NCBI GenBank assembly: GCA_021772835.1
Contig: JAJFLE010000047.1
Location: forward strand, 1-57,378
Length of the DNA: 57,378 nt
Direction of reading: 5' to 3'
DNA from: Mariprofundus sp.
GTDB taxonomy: Bacteria > Pseudomonadota > Zetaproteobacteria > Mariprofundales > Mariprofundaceae
The translations under genes and the position numbers were made by a program. Positions within the stretch are counted from its first letter, which is position 1; the number at the start of each line of letters is the position of its first letter. Shown one piece after another: positions 20,092 to 28,921 of the stretch. Below the pieces are notes generated by a model, which searched no databases, was not told where the DNA came from, and saw only the letters and a list, made by a program, of their open reading frames with translations.

Positions 20092-20233
20092 TTCTTACTT
20101 TGACGCAGATACCCCAGGTACCCTCTCTTGCGCAAGCGTAATTCACCTTGTTTACGCAGATGAACATGGGTATGAAACGTTGGTTTTCTCCGACACACAA
20201 CGCTTGCAAGAAACGGTACGGCTTGCTGCGTAA

Positions 20234-20248
20234 TGATAATCTTTATCA
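20234..20248. promoter_or_regulatory. Fur-box-like operator upstream of the DsbA-like gene
   Basis: The 15 bases tgataatctttatca match the 7-1-7 Fur consensus (TGATAATnATTATCA) at 13 of 14 specified positions, the single difference being T for A at the first base of the right half. The site lies 33 bases upstream of the DsbA-like start, where it could overlap the core promoter. Iron-dependent repression of the dsbA-like/ppiC pair is an inference from this match. Confidence 0.5.
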
Positions 20249-20281
20249 TACAAACAATCTGCGTTTATCTGTGTCTAAAAT

Positions 20282-20905
20282 ATGACTGTACTGTATTATA
20301 TTCATGATCCGATGTGCAGCTGGTGCTGGGCGTTCCGGCCGGTCTGGGACAAGTTGCGCGCGCAATTGCCTGCGTCGATTGCTGTGAGATACTTGCTGGG
20401 AGGATTGGCTGCCGATTCCGATCTGCCCATGTCAGCAGAAACGCAGCTCATGATTCGCCACCACTGGCAGACCATAGAAAAAAGGGTGCCCGGCACCCGG
20501 TTTAATTATGATTTCTGGACGAGATGTTTACCAAGACGCTCAACATACCCTGCATGTAGGGCCGTGATTGCGGCAACAAGGCAGAACCCTCAGCTCGAAG
20601 ATGCAATGATACAAGCCATTCAATATACCTATTATCTGCAGGCACGGAATCCATCCGATGATGAAGTGCTGATTGATCTGGCTTCAAATCTTTCTCTTGA
20701 TGTCAGTCGCTTCTGCGACGATCTGAACGGTGCTGAAACTCAGGCCGAACTGCTGTCTGAAATTCACACCTCCCGAAACATGGGCGCGACAGGATTTCCC
20801 AGTCTGATTCTAGAGGATGATAACGGCTTTTGTCGGCATATCCGTATTGATTATAATAATACAGAGCCAATGTTGCAGCAGTTCAGCGGTGGACAGGAGA
20901 AGTAA
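20282..20905 (+). CDS. DsbA-family thioredoxin-fold protein (COG3531-like)
   Basis: This 207-residue protein starts directly with a thioredoxin-fold strand (TVLYYIHDPMCSWCW). It carries a CSWC redox motif at residues 12-15 and the cis-Pro region ATGFPSLILE near 170. No signal peptide is present, so it should be cytoplasmic, as are other COG3531/FrnE-like members, rather than a periplasmic disulfide oxidase. Its function could be disulfide isomerisation or a redox-linked reaction on small molecules. It is preceded by a Fur-box-like site and overlaps ppiC (taATG), so the two genes are translated together. No recognised metal-uptake gene lies nearby. Confidence 0.83.
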   Translation: MTVLYYIHDPMCSWCWAFRPVWDKLRAQLPASIAVRYLLGGLAADSDLPMSAETQLMIRHHWQTIEKRVPGTRFNYDFWTRCLPRRSTYPACRAVIAATRQNPQLEDAMIQAIQYTYYLQARNPSDDEVLIDLASNLSLDVSRFCDDLNGAETQAELLSEIHTSRNMGATGFPSLILEDDNGFCRHIRIDYNNTEPMLQQFSGGQEK

Positions 20906-21183
20906 TGCGCAGTGCCATGGCAAAACATATTCTGGTAAAAACCAAGGATGAAGCTGAGCAGCTGAAACAGCGCCTGGCCAGAGGGGAGCCGTTTGCCAGG
21001 CTGGCGAAAAGATATTCACTATGTCCTTCAAAAAAACGGGACGGTGATCTGGGTGAGATTTTCCCTGGTCAGCTGGTGAAACCAATTGAACAAGTTATTT
21101 TCAATAAAGAGCTTCTGAAAGTGCACGGGCCTATCAAGACGCAGTTCGGTTATCATCTTGTGGTGGTCTATTTCAGGAACTGA
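20905..21183 (+). CDS. ppiC: Peptidyl-prolyl cis-trans isomerase C (parvulin)
   Basis: This single-domain parvulin has 92 residues, against 93 in E. coli PpiC. Signatures include KHILVKTKDEAEQL at the N-terminus, FARLAKRYSLCPSKKRDGDL in the active-site region and the ending GPIKTQFGYHLVVVYFRN. It lacks a signal peptide and so acts in the cytoplasm. The ATG overlaps the stop of the preceding DsbA-like gene. An internal start at MAKHILVK (four codons later) is possible and would resemble E. coli PpiC even more closely. Confidence 0.92.
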   Translation: MRSAMAKHILVKTKDEAEQLKQRLARGEPFARLAKRYSLCPSKKRDGDLGEIFPGQLVKPIEQVIFNKELLKVHGPIKTQFGYHLVVVYFRN

Positions 21184-21218
21184 GTATTGGCAGAGGCGGA
21201 GCTTCGGTCAGATCAGTC

Positions 21219-21626
21219 TTATCTGTCGTAAACCTTTTTCATGGCAAGATTGCGCAGGTGATCCGCGAAATCAGGATTTTCGGCGCAAAGCTTATCGATG
21301 ACTCTCATCGGGAATGTGACTGTTTCGACATCACCGTCTGCGACCACATTTGCGACCGGCGGACTGATGTGAGACATGGAAATTTCACCGATGGTTTCAC
21401 CGGCTTGTTGGCTGCCGACTTCGGTGTTGTTGATGATGATTTTCACCCGTCCATGGGTGATCAGATAGAGCGATTCATTTTTACTGTTCTCTTCGATTAA
21501 CCGTTGGCCGGATGCGAATGTTTCAATCTTGCTGTGATTCACCAGTTCGGCGAAAGCTGTTTCCGGAAGCGATTCGAACAGTGAATTGCCTCTCATCCAT
21601 GCGATGGTTGTTGTCTTATGGGCCAT
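21219..21626 (-). CDS. Cyclic nucleotide-binding domain protein
   Basis: This 135-residue protein consists of one Crp-type cNMP-binding beta barrel (about residues 12-125) with the phosphate-binding cassette represented by QAGETIGEISMSH. It has no helix-turn-helix, so it is not a Crp/Fnr transcription factor. It may be a stand-alone sensor or partner subunit. The start at 21626 (MAHKTTTIAWMRGN) has a strong GGGAGG site; a longer frame to 21701 lacks one. It is convergent with ppiC and divergent from mutL. The ligand is unknown. Confidence 0.8.
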   Translation of the reverse strand: MAHKTTTIAWMRGNSLFESLPETAFAELVNHSKIETFASGQRLIEENSKNESLYLITHGRVKIIINNTEVGSQQAGETIGEISMSHISPPVANVVADGDVETVTFPMRVIDKLCAENPDFADHLRNLAMKKVYDR

Positions 21627-21793
21627 CCCACACCTCCCTTGACCGGAAAGGAACCCAGTATAGACCTGTTTTGAATTGATTGCTGCACTTGTTGATTGCA
21701 AGGGTGGATTGTTGGGGCTAAAGCACGCAGATTTGCGCCAGATTCATTTGCAAGGAGTTTCACCATTTTTGTTTTACCTGTTTCCATCCATTT

Positions 21794-23614
21794 ATGAGCA
21801 CTGAACAGCTGATTCATATCCTCACACCGCAGGTGGCCAACCAGATTGCCGCAGGTGAAGTGGTGGAGCGTCCGGCGTCCGCTGTGAAAGAGCTGATGGA
21901 GAACTCGCTTGATGCAGGTGCAGGCAAAGTGATCGTTCGCATCATTGGGGCAGGTAAAAAGTCCATTGTCATTGAAGATGACGGTTGCGGCATGTCGGCC
22001 TCCGATGCCGAGCTTTCCCTGCAACGCCATGCCACCAGTAAAATAGAAACGTCCGACGATTTGCATCGCATTGCCAGCCACGGCTTTCGCGGCGAAGCGC
22101 TGCCTTCTATTGCCTCAGTATCGCGTTTTCGTATGCAGACCGGACTTGCCGGAAACCACGAAAGTATTGAGGTACGTGTGGATGGTGGAGCAGAAACCCA
22201 AACGCGTCCGGCACCGCCAAGGCATGGTACGCGCATCGAAATCCTTGATCTGTTTCTGAATACACCGGCACGCTTGAATTTTATGCGTACAGATAAAACT
22301 GAAGATGCTGCCATTGTCGAGGTATTCAGGGCTCTGGCTCTGGCCAACCCTCATGTTGCCATGCTGCTGGAATTGGACGGGCGCAAACGTTTGGACTTTG
22401 TGCCTCAGGCTGAGCGTGCGCGTGTGCTGGCAATTATGGGAAAGGATTTTGCCGACAATAGTATCGAAATGATGATTAAGCATGAGGGAATGCAGGTGTC
22501 GGGTCATCTGGGTTTGCCGACTTTCCACCATCGCGACTCCACGCGTATGCTGTTTATGGTTAACGGGCGTGTGATTCGAGACAAGCAACTGCTCGCGGCT
22601 GTGCGTGCAGGTTACCGCGATGTGATGTTTCATGATCGCTATCCTGTCGCGGTGATCAAAATTGAGATCGATCCGGCCGATGTGGATGTGAATGTGCATC
22701 CTTCCAAGCGTGAGGTGCGCTTTAAATCTCCGCAGGCTGTACGGGCGGGTGTGATATCCTGCATACGGGCGGCGATTGATCAGATGGGGCAGGCTGTTTC
22801 GTCAACAACGACAGATCAGGCTATGCGCTCCATGCAATACGGTGGCTCAGGCGCTTCATCACCTTCATTGGGTCATGGTGGCATGCCGCGATTCTCTTCC
22901 GGTGATTTCAGGGTCTCGCCATCATCTTCGACTTCAGTGCCCGGAGATGTTCAACACATGCTCTTCTCACAACCCGGGGTTGGTGAACCGGCAGCAAAGT
23001 ACGAGGCAGGACAATCCCCGAATCTTGGTCACCCTCTGGCGCAGATTCATCGCTGTTATATTCTGGCTCAGACAGAATCCGGTGTGATACTGGTTGATCA
23101 GCATGCGGCACATGAGCGTATGACCTACGAAAAGCTGAAAAACCAGTTGGCCAACAAACAGGTTTCAAGCCAGAAGCTGTTGACCCCCGAAACATTACAC
23201 TTAAGCGGTGAAACGGCGGCCTGGCTGCACGATTTTCATGAGCAGTTGCACCCTTTCGGGGTGGAACTCGAGATTACCGGTGAAGAAACCTTCCGGGTGT
23301 GTGCTGTGCCTGCAATGTTGGTAAGGGAGGCTGCAGCTGAGCTGGTGACCGAACTGGTGGAGAGTTGCATGCTGATGGGGGCACACACCGAAGCTGACGG
23401 TCGCGGTCTGGGCCGCATTCTCGAGCGCTGGCTGGGTAATCGTGCCTGCAAGGGCTCGATCAAGTCAGGACGGCTGTTGTCACATGAAGAGCAGGAGGCC
23501 CTGCTGCGTAAAATGGAGACCACCCCCAATATTGCCCAGTGTAATCATGGTCGTCCTACCTATGTGTCGCTGTCTCTGAATGATCTGGATCGCTTGTTCG
23601 GAAGGACAGAATAA
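21794..23614 (+). CDS. mutL: DNA mismatch repair protein MutL with endonuclease motif
   Basis: MutL couples mismatch recognition by MutS to strand incision. The 606-residue protein has the GHKL ATPase motifs at the N-terminus (VVERPASAVKELMENSLDAG, DDGCGM and ATSKI with SHGFRGEAL), a long low-complexity Ser/Gly linker (about 340-400) and a C-terminal dimerisation/nuclease domain. The latter carries DQHAAHERMTYE at 435-446, an exact DQHA(X)2E(X)4E metal-binding motif, and CNHGRP at 583. This is the endonuclease type found in bacteria without MutH, so repair here should not depend on GATC hemimethylation. Its stop overlaps the next ATG (taATG). Confidence 0.96.
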   Translation: MSTEQLIHILTPQVANQIAAGEVVERPASAVKELMENSLDAGAGKVIVRIIGAGKKSIVIEDDGCGMSASDAELSLQRHATSKIETSDDLHRIASHGFRGEALPSIASVSRFRMQTGLAGNHESIEVRVDGGAETQTRPAPPRHGTRIEILDLFLNTPARLNFMRTDKTEDAAIVEVFRALALANPHVAMLLELDGRKRLDFVPQAERARVLAIMGKDFADNSIEMMIKHEGMQVSGHLGLPTFHHRDSTRMLFMVNGRVIRDKQLLAAVRAGYRDVMFHDRYPVAVIKIEIDPADVDVNVHPSKREVRFKSPQAVRAGVISCIRAAIDQMGQAVSSTTTDQAMRSMQYGGSGASSPSLGHGGMPRFSSGDFRVSPSSSTSVPGDVQHMLFSQPGVGEPAAKYEAGQSPNLGHPLAQIHRCYILAQTESGVILVDQHAAHERMTYEKLKNQLANKQVSSQKLLTPETLHLSGETAAWLHDFHEQLHPFGVELEITGEETFRVCAVPAMLVREAAAELVTELVESCMLMGAHTEADGRGLGRILERWLGNRACKGSIKSGRLLSHEEQEALLRKMETTPNIAQCNHGRPTYVSLSLNDLDRLFGRTE

Positions 23615-24783
23615 TGCATCTCGATCCGGTGATCCTGGTGATTACCATCGTACTGTTTTTTTCTATGTTAATGGCTTATGCAGCTATGCGTTTCAAGTTG
23701 CCGATTGTGGTGGCTTATATTCTTACAGGAGTATTGCTTGGCTCGTCCGGTTTGGCCGTTATTGAGGATCATACGCTGGTTACGCGAATTGGTGAAATTG
23801 GTGTGATCATGCTGCTCTTTTTTGTCGGCATGGAGGTTTCCATTCCGCGCCTGGTGCAAGGATGGAAGGTTGCTTTTGTCGGCACCAATATCCAGATCGC
23901 CATCAGTGTCGCCGCCTGTGTAGCTTTGGCGATGTTGTTTGATATGAATTGGCAGCAGGGGGTGCTGTTCGGGTTTATTATCAGTCTGTCGAGCACCGCA
24001 GTGGTGTTGAAAATGCTCAAGGATTCCGGTGAGCTGGAGCTTCCCATGGGGCAGAACGCACTGGGTGTGCTGCTGGTACAGGATATGGCCATTATCCCGA
24101 TGATGGTGATCCTGAGTATGCTTGGCGGTGTTGAGGCTACAGCTTCGGATATTTCGATGCAGGTGGTCGGCGGTATCGCGGTACTGGTTTTTGTCACCTG
24201 GCTGATGCGCAGCAAACGCTTTCATATTCCCTCCTCGCTGATCGGTGGCACGGATCAGCGTATGATGCTCGGGCTGCTGCTCTGTCTGGGCTCGGCCTCG
24301 CTGACCGGCTGGCTGGGACTCTCTCCCGGTTTAGGGGCATTTCTTGCCGGTGTGCTGCTTGCTTCCTCGGACAAGGCTGAATGGGTGCATGAACATCTGG
24401 GGCCGGTACACCTCATCTTTATGGCGCTCTTTTTTATGTCGGTCGGCATGCTGGTTGAGATTGATTATCTGCTGGCGCATCTCGATATAGTGATCGGTGT
24501 GACACTGCTGGTTTTTCTGTTCAATGCGGGCACCAATGTGTTTGTGATGCGCGCGCTAGGTGAGGACTGGGAGACATCGCTGTTAACCGCAGGTCTGCTC
24601 AGCCAGATTGGCGAGTTCTCCTTTTTGCTGGCGGCAGTTGGTTTGCATGTGATGTTGATTGATGAGTCGTTGCATTCGATGACAGTGCTGGTGATTGCCC
24701 TGACACTGATACTCAGTCCTATGTGGCATGCGCTGATTAAACGTTTTGCCCGGCGTCAGGGTGTGGTGGTGGATCGTACATGA
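23614..24783 (+). CDS. CPA2-family cation:proton antiporter (KefB/Na-H exchanger type)
   Basis: This 389-residue integral membrane protein has about 11-12 hydrophobic helices. It shows family signatures: VAYILTGVLLGSSGLAVI, GVIMLLFFVGMEVS, SLSSTAVVLKMLKDSGEL and LLSQIGEFSFLLAAVG. The C-terminal RCK/TrkA-N nucleotide-binding domain of KefB and KefC is absent, so redox gating of that kind is unlikely. Potassium or sodium extrusion in exchange for protons is the inferred role. It overlaps mutL by one base and miaA by four bases (ATGA), so it is embedded in the operon. A transporter between mutL and miaA is unusual. Confidence 0.88.
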   Translation: MHLDPVILVITIVLFFSMLMAYAAMRFKLPIVVAYILTGVLLGSSGLAVIEDHTLVTRIGEIGVIMLLFFVGMEVSIPRLVQGWKVAFVGTNIQIAISVAACVALAMLFDMNWQQGVLFGFIISLSSTAVVLKMLKDSGELELPMGQNALGVLLVQDMAIIPMMVILSMLGGVEATASDISMQVVGGIAVLVFVTWLMRSKRFHIPSSLIGGTDQRMMLGLLLCLGSASLTGWLGLSPGLGAFLAGVLLASSDKAEWVHEHLGPVHLIFMALFFMSVGMLVEIDYLLAHLDIVIGVTLLVFLFNAGTNVFVMRALGEDWETSLLTAGLLSQIGEFSFLLAAVGLHVMLIDESLHSMTVLVIALTLILSPMWHALIKRFARRQGVVVDRT

Positions 24784-25703
24784 GTTTGAATACAGATAAA
24801 TTACGTGCAGTTGCACTGATGGGCGCGACAGGTACCGGTAAATCGGCGCTGGCCATGCAGCTTGCCGGAGAAGCGCAGAGCTCAATCATCTGTTGCGATT
24901 CCATGCAACTCTATCGAGGGCTGGATGTCGGCACGGCCAAACCTAGCGCCGATGATCGGGCCCGAGTGGCTCATTTCCTCGTCGATTGCTGCGAGTTGCC
25001 CGATCACTATTCGGCAGCGCGCTGGGCAGAGGAGGCGAGGGTTGTGATCGCTGCTGAAAATGAACAGGGACGTGTTCCGTTCATTGTCGGTGGTACAGGG
25101 CTTTATCTCAAAGCATTGTTAGAAGGTTTTGCCGACATCCCGGATGAGAAGCCTGAGATACGTGGCAAGTTCGAAACGTTACAGTGGGTGGAAGGGGTCG
25201 AAGGTCTGTTCCGATACCTGCAAGAGCATGATGCGGTTATGGCAGAGCGCTTAAAACCCAATGACAGTCAGCGCATTATGCGTGCGCTGTGTGTGCTGGA
25301 GAGTACGGGACGCTCACTGGCCGATTGGCAGGCAGAGGCCTCGAGTCAGGTGGGAGAGATTGATTGTCCCGTAGCTGTGCTCGATGTGGAACGTGAACTG
25401 TTGCGCGAACGGCTCGCGACACGTTGCCAGGCCATGATGGAGAGCGGTTGGTTGGATGAAGTTCGCTGGCTGTCCACGTTGAACCTGCCTGCTACACATC
25501 CTGCGATGCGGGCAGTGGGTTACAGGCAACTACTGGATCATTTGCAGGGCGAATTGAGTTTGGAAAAAGCAATCAGTGATAGCATTACGGCCACACGCAG
25601 ATATGCCAAGCGTCAGGTAACCTGGTTTCAACACCAGACGCCGGATGCCGTGCACGGCACTGTAGCTGATTTGAAAAAGAAGATGATGGGGTTGCTGTCT
25701 TGA
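24780..25703 (+). CDS. miaA: tRNA dimethylallyltransferase
   Basis: MiaA adds a dimethylallyl group to A37 of tRNAs that read U-starting codons. The 307-residue protein has P-loop LMGATGTGKSALAMQLA, the substrate motif CDSMQLYRGLDVGTAKPS and GGTGLYLKALLEG, then the tRNA-binding part with RIMRALCVLESTGRS, and ends with TRRYAKRQVTWFQHQ. The ATG overlaps the antiporter stop. Its substrate class includes tRNA-Leu(CAA), a copy of which is encoded in this window. No hfq lies between it and hflX, unlike in many Gammaproteobacteria. Confidence 0.96.
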   Translation: MSLNTDKLRAVALMGATGTGKSALAMQLAGEAQSSIICCDSMQLYRGLDVGTAKPSADDRARVAHFLVDCCELPDHYSAARWAEEARVVIAAENEQGRVPFIVGGTGLYLKALLEGFADIPDEKPEIRGKFETLQWVEGVEGLFRYLQEHDAVMAERLKPNDSQRIMRALCVLESTGRSLADWQAEASSQVGEIDCPVAVLDVERELLRERLATRCQAMMESGWLDEVRWLSTLNLPATHPAMRAVGYRQLLDHLQGELSLEKAISDSITATRRYAKRQVTWFQHQTPDAVHGTVADLKKKMMGLLS

Positions 25704-27004
25704 GTATTGAATTATATCAAACCGATGATGGACCGGACATTGTTATCAGTGTGCATCCGGAGTTTCCAACCCAACGTCTTGGTGCTTACGCATGGTCATC
25801 GCGTGCTGAAGAGTTCAACAAGCTTGTAGAAACGAGTAATTGCACGCTGGTTAAATCCCTGAAATTTAATGTGCGCAAGATTATGGCCAATACGCTGCTG
25901 GGTAGAGGGCAGGTTGAAGAAATACGCTTGCTGGCTGAAGAGCTGGAAGCAGCAGTCGTATTTATAGACCATCCGTTAACTCCGATACAGCAGCGTAACC
26001 TTGAGGAGGTGCTCGGTGCGAAGGTGGTGGATCGCACGGGTCTTATCCTGAATATATTTGCAGCACGTGCGAGAACCCGGGAAGGTATCTTGCAGGTGGA
26101 GCTGGCCAGCCTGAATTACCAAATGGGGCGTTTGGTTAGAAGCTGGACGCATCTGGAGCGCCAGCGTGGCGGCTTTGGTTTCATGGGCGGGCCTGGTGAG
26201 CGCCAGATTGAGCTCGATCGCCGTATGCTCAGGGACAAGATTCTTGCCATGGAAAAAGACCTCAATAAGGTTCGTCAGATGCGTGCTACCCAGCGCTCGG
26301 GCCGCAAGCGTAAGGCAATTCCAACCGTGGCACTGGTGGGTTATACCAATGCAGGTAAATCGACGCTGTTTAATCTGCTGACCAACTCCGGTGTATATGT
26401 TGCCGATCAGCTGTTTGCTACGCTTGATCCTACACTGCGCAAGCTGGAGCTGCCCGGGGGACTGCAACTGATGCTCTCCGATACGGTGGGTTTTGTGCAG
26501 GAGTTACCGCACGAACTGGTTGACGCCTTTCGTGCTACGCTCGAGGAAGTGATAGAAGCTGACCTGATTATTCACGTGCGTGATGCCGCCGACCCTATGC
26601 TGGCAGTGCATGGCAAGGTGGTGCATGAAACACTGGAACAGCTTGGTCTGGTCGGTGACTTTGCACCGCCAATGATTGAAGTGATGAATAAAATGGATCT
26701 GGCACCGGGGGTAGAGACGTTCCGCGGCGAAACGATTTCCGGCAGCCGCATGGCACTTTCTGCTGTAAGCGGGGAGGGCGTGGATGAACTGATAGCACTG
26801 CTCAATGAATGGCTGGCTAATGAGATGCATGAAATGCATCTGAAGCTGGAGCATTCAGACGGGCGAACGCTGGCATTTTGTCATCAGCACGGTACTGTCA
26901 TTTCTACGCACACCGGCGATGAATATGTTGATCTCATTGTTCTGATGAACCCTGCTGATGTGGGCCGATTCAAAGAGGAAGATGGCGTGCACAGGCTACG
27001 TTAG
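25700..27004 (+). CDS. hflX: Ribosome-associated GTPase HflX
   Basis: HflX is a GTPase that binds the 50S subunit and splits stalled ribosomes. The 434-residue protein has the N-terminal HflX domain (LLGRGQVEEIRLLAEELEAA, DRTGLILNIFAARARTREG), a central helical region with GGPGERQIELDRR, and the G domain with G1 GYTNAGKSTLFN, G3 DTVGFVQELP and G4 NKMD. The start is TTG at 25700, overlapping the miaA stop as TTGA. Translational coupling to miaA is therefore likely. A short C-terminal domain follows. Confidence 0.94.
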   Translation: MSIELYQTDDGPDIVISVHPEFPTQRLGAYAWSSRAEEFNKLVETSNCTLVKSLKFNVRKIMANTLLGRGQVEEIRLLAEELEAAVVFIDHPLTPIQQRNLEEVLGAKVVDRTGLILNIFAARARTREGILQVELASLNYQMGRLVRSWTHLERQRGGFGFMGGPGERQIELDRRMLRDKILAMEKDLNKVRQMRATQRSGRKRKAIPTVALVGYTNAGKSTLFNLLTNSGVYVADQLFATLDPTLRKLELPGGLQLMLSDTVGFVQELPHELVDAFRATLEEVIEADLIIHVRDAADPMLAVHGKVVHETLEQLGLVGDFAPPMIEVMNKMDLAPGVETFRGETISGSRMALSAVSGEGVDELIALLNEWLANEMHEMHLKLEHSDGRTLAFCHQHGTVISTHTGDEYVDLIVLMNPADVGRFKEEDGVHRLR

Positions 27005-27139
27005 TAGCTCTGCCATCGGGCTCCTGTCCCCCTCTATTGGAGCAAGTGCGCCAGTCATTGAAATCAAAGATGACGTAGCTACTTGATTTCGACATAATGC
27101 GCCGCCCGAGACTACAGGTTTCGGATTTACCAGATGCAG

Positions 27140-27163
27140 GCGCCGGAAGTCGGCGCTTTTTAT
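27140..27163 (+). terminator. Terminator-like hairpin in the glyA leader
   Basis: A stem gcgccg / cggcgc with the five-base loop gaagt is followed by tttttatc, the form of an intrinsic terminator. It lies between hflX and glyA and ends about 20 bases before the glyA ATG. A weaker stem (ccgaga / tttcgg, about 27107-27125) precedes it. It may end the hflX transcript, or, if glyA is transcribed from a promoter upstream of it, act as an attenuator. I see no known riboswitch fold. Confidence 0.55.
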
Positions 27164-27178
27164 CAATCAGGAGTTTTC

Positions 27179-28438
27179 ATGTCTGATCGTAGTCAGTTTT
27201 TTAATGCACCGCTTGCCGATACGGTAGTGAAGGATGCCATTGCTGCCGAGCTTGGTCGCCAGCAGCACACACTCGAGCTTATCGCCAGTGAGAATATTGT
27301 CTCGCGTGCAGTCATGGAAGCTCAGGGCTCGGTGATGACCAACAAGTATGCTGAAGGATATCCTGGGCGCCGTTATTACGGCGGCTGTGAGCATGTGGAC
27401 AAGGTTGAAGCGTTGGCGCAGGAGCGCGCCTGTGAGATTTTCGGTGTAAAACACGCCAATGTGCAGCCACACTCCGGTTCGCAAGCCAATATGGCCGTAT
27501 ATATGGCTGTGATTAATCCGGGTGATACCATCATGGGTATGGACCTGTCACACGGTGGCCACCTGACCCACGGCTCTCCGGTGAACTTTTCCGGACGCCT
27601 GTACAATGTGGTCGCTTATGGCGTGCGCAAGAACAATGAACTGATTGATTATGATATCATGCAAAAGATGGCCGAGATTCACCGTCCTAAGATGATTATC
27701 GGCGGTGCCTCCGCATACGAACGCGGTATTGATTTCGCGCGCATGCGCCAGATTGCTGATTCCATTGGTGCGGTTCTGATGGTGGATATGGCGCATTATG
27801 CAGGCCTGATTGCTGCCGGTGTTTACCCATCTCCTGTAGGGCACGCACATGTGATCACAACAACTACACATAAAACCCTGCGTGGCCCGCGCGGAGGCAT
27901 GATTCTGACCGACGATGATGAGATCTATAAGAAGATCAACTCGCGCATTTTCCCGGGTATCCAGGGTGGCCCGCTGATGCACGTAATTGCTGCCAAAGCT
28001 GTTGCTTTTGGCGAAGCACTCGGTGAGCAGTTCAAGCAAGATCAGAAACAGGTGATCGCCAATGCCCGTGCGTTGGCTAAGACTTTGACGAAAGGCGGCT
28101 TGCGTGTGGTTTCCGGTGGTACCGATTGTCACATGTTCCGTGTGGATGTGCGCCCGCAGGGCATTACCGGCAAGGTTGCTGAAGAGGCGCTGGAAGCAGC
28201 AGGTATTACGACCAATAAAAATACTATTCCATTTGATCCGGAATCCCCGTTTGTGACGTCAGGCATTCGTATCGGCACATCCGTGATTACTGCGCGTGGT
28301 ATGCAAGAAGCTGAAGCTTGCCTGAGTGGTGAGATGATTCTGCAGGTGCTCAATGCCCCTGAAGATAGTGCCGTTCACGCAGCTGTGCATGAAGAAGTGC
28401 GTAAATTGACCGGGCGCTTCCCGATTTACGACTATTGA
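27179..28438 (+). CDS. glyA: Serine hydroxymethyltransferase
   Basis: GlyA converts serine and tetrahydrofolate into glycine and methylene-THF, using PLP. The start at 27179 ([14 protein letters not shown]) has CAGGAG five bases upstream. The in-frame start at 27134 would run through the leader hairpin and is rejected. The 419-residue length fits the family. Conserved parts are [48 protein letters not shown] and the PLP-lysine region [15 protein letters not shown]. The neighbouring nrdR follows 22 bases after the stop, so both may share transcripts. Confidence 0.96.
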   Translation: MSDRSQFFNAPLADTVVKDAIAAELGRQQHTLELIASENIVSRAVMEAQGSVMTNKYAEGYPGRRYYGGCEHVDKVEALAQERACEIFGVKHANVQPHSGSQANMAVYMAVINPGDTIMGMDLSHGGHLTHGSPVNFSGRLYNVVAYGVRKNNELIDYDIMQKMAEIHRPKMIIGGASAYERGIDFARMRQIADSIGAVLMVDMAHYAGLIAAGVYPSPVGHAHVITTTTHKTLRGPRGGMILTDDDEIYKKINSRIFPGIQGGPLMHVIAAKAVAFGEALGEQFKQDQKQVIANARALAKTLTKGGLRVVSGGTDCHMFRVDVRPQGITGKVAEEALEAAGITTNKNTIPFDPESPFVTSGIRIGTSVITARGMQEAEACLSGEMILQVLNAPEDSAVHAAVHEEVRKLTGRFPIYDY

Positions 28439-28460
28439 TTTTTAGTCCGGGTTGATCTGA

Positions 28461-28919
28461 ATGCATTGTCCATTTTGTGCCAATGACGATACGCGCGTAG
28501 TGGATTCACGTGTGGTGGAAGATGGCGTTGCGGTGCGCAGACGTCGCGAATGTGAGGCGTGCGGTAAACGTTTTTCCTCCTATGAACGTGCTGAATTGAG
28601 AATGCCGCTGGTGGTGAAAAAAGGCGGTACTCGCCAGGCATTTTATGGCGAAAAAATCCGTTCAGGCATGCAAAAGGCTTTAGAGAAGAGACCTGTCTCG
28701 GCAGAGCAGCTGGAGAAGGGTGTACATGCTGTTTTGCGTGCTGTGCAGGAGTTGGGTACAGCTGAAATTGCAGCTGAGGATCTCGGTGAATTTGTCATGG
28801 AGCAGTTGCGTAATCTCGATGGAGTGGCTTATGTGCGTTTTGCCTCCGTATATAGAGAGTTTAAGGATGTGGATGATTTCCTGGCCGCGGTGAAAACTGT
28901 TGTAGGAAAAAAGGAGTAG
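28461..28919 (+). CDS. nrdR: Transcriptional repressor NrdR
   Basis: NrdR senses ATP and dATP and represses ribonucleotide reductase genes. The 152-residue protein has an N-terminal zinc ribbon ([17 protein letters not shown], then [12 protein letters not shown]) and an ATP-cone domain (about 49-139, [20 protein letters not shown]). Both match the family in length and order. No ribonucleotide reductase gene lies in this window. The stop is two bases before the leuB ATG, suggesting tight coupling. Confidence 0.95.
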   Translation: MHCPFCANDDTRVVDSRVVEDGVAVRRRRECEACGKRFSSYERAELRMPLVVKKGGTRQAFYGEKIRSGMQKALEKRPVSAEQLEKGVHAVLRAVQELGTAEIAAEDLGEFVMEQLRNLDGVAYVRFASVYREFKDVDDFLAAVKTVVGKKE

Positions 28920-28921
28920 AT

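Noticed and set aside
25690..25705. hfq between miaA and hflX
   Set aside because: The two genes overlap directly; no room for hfq.
27005..27178. Glycine or other known riboswitch before glyA
   Set aside because: No conserved glycine-aptamer core or other riboswitch core that I recognise; only two stem-loops are visible.
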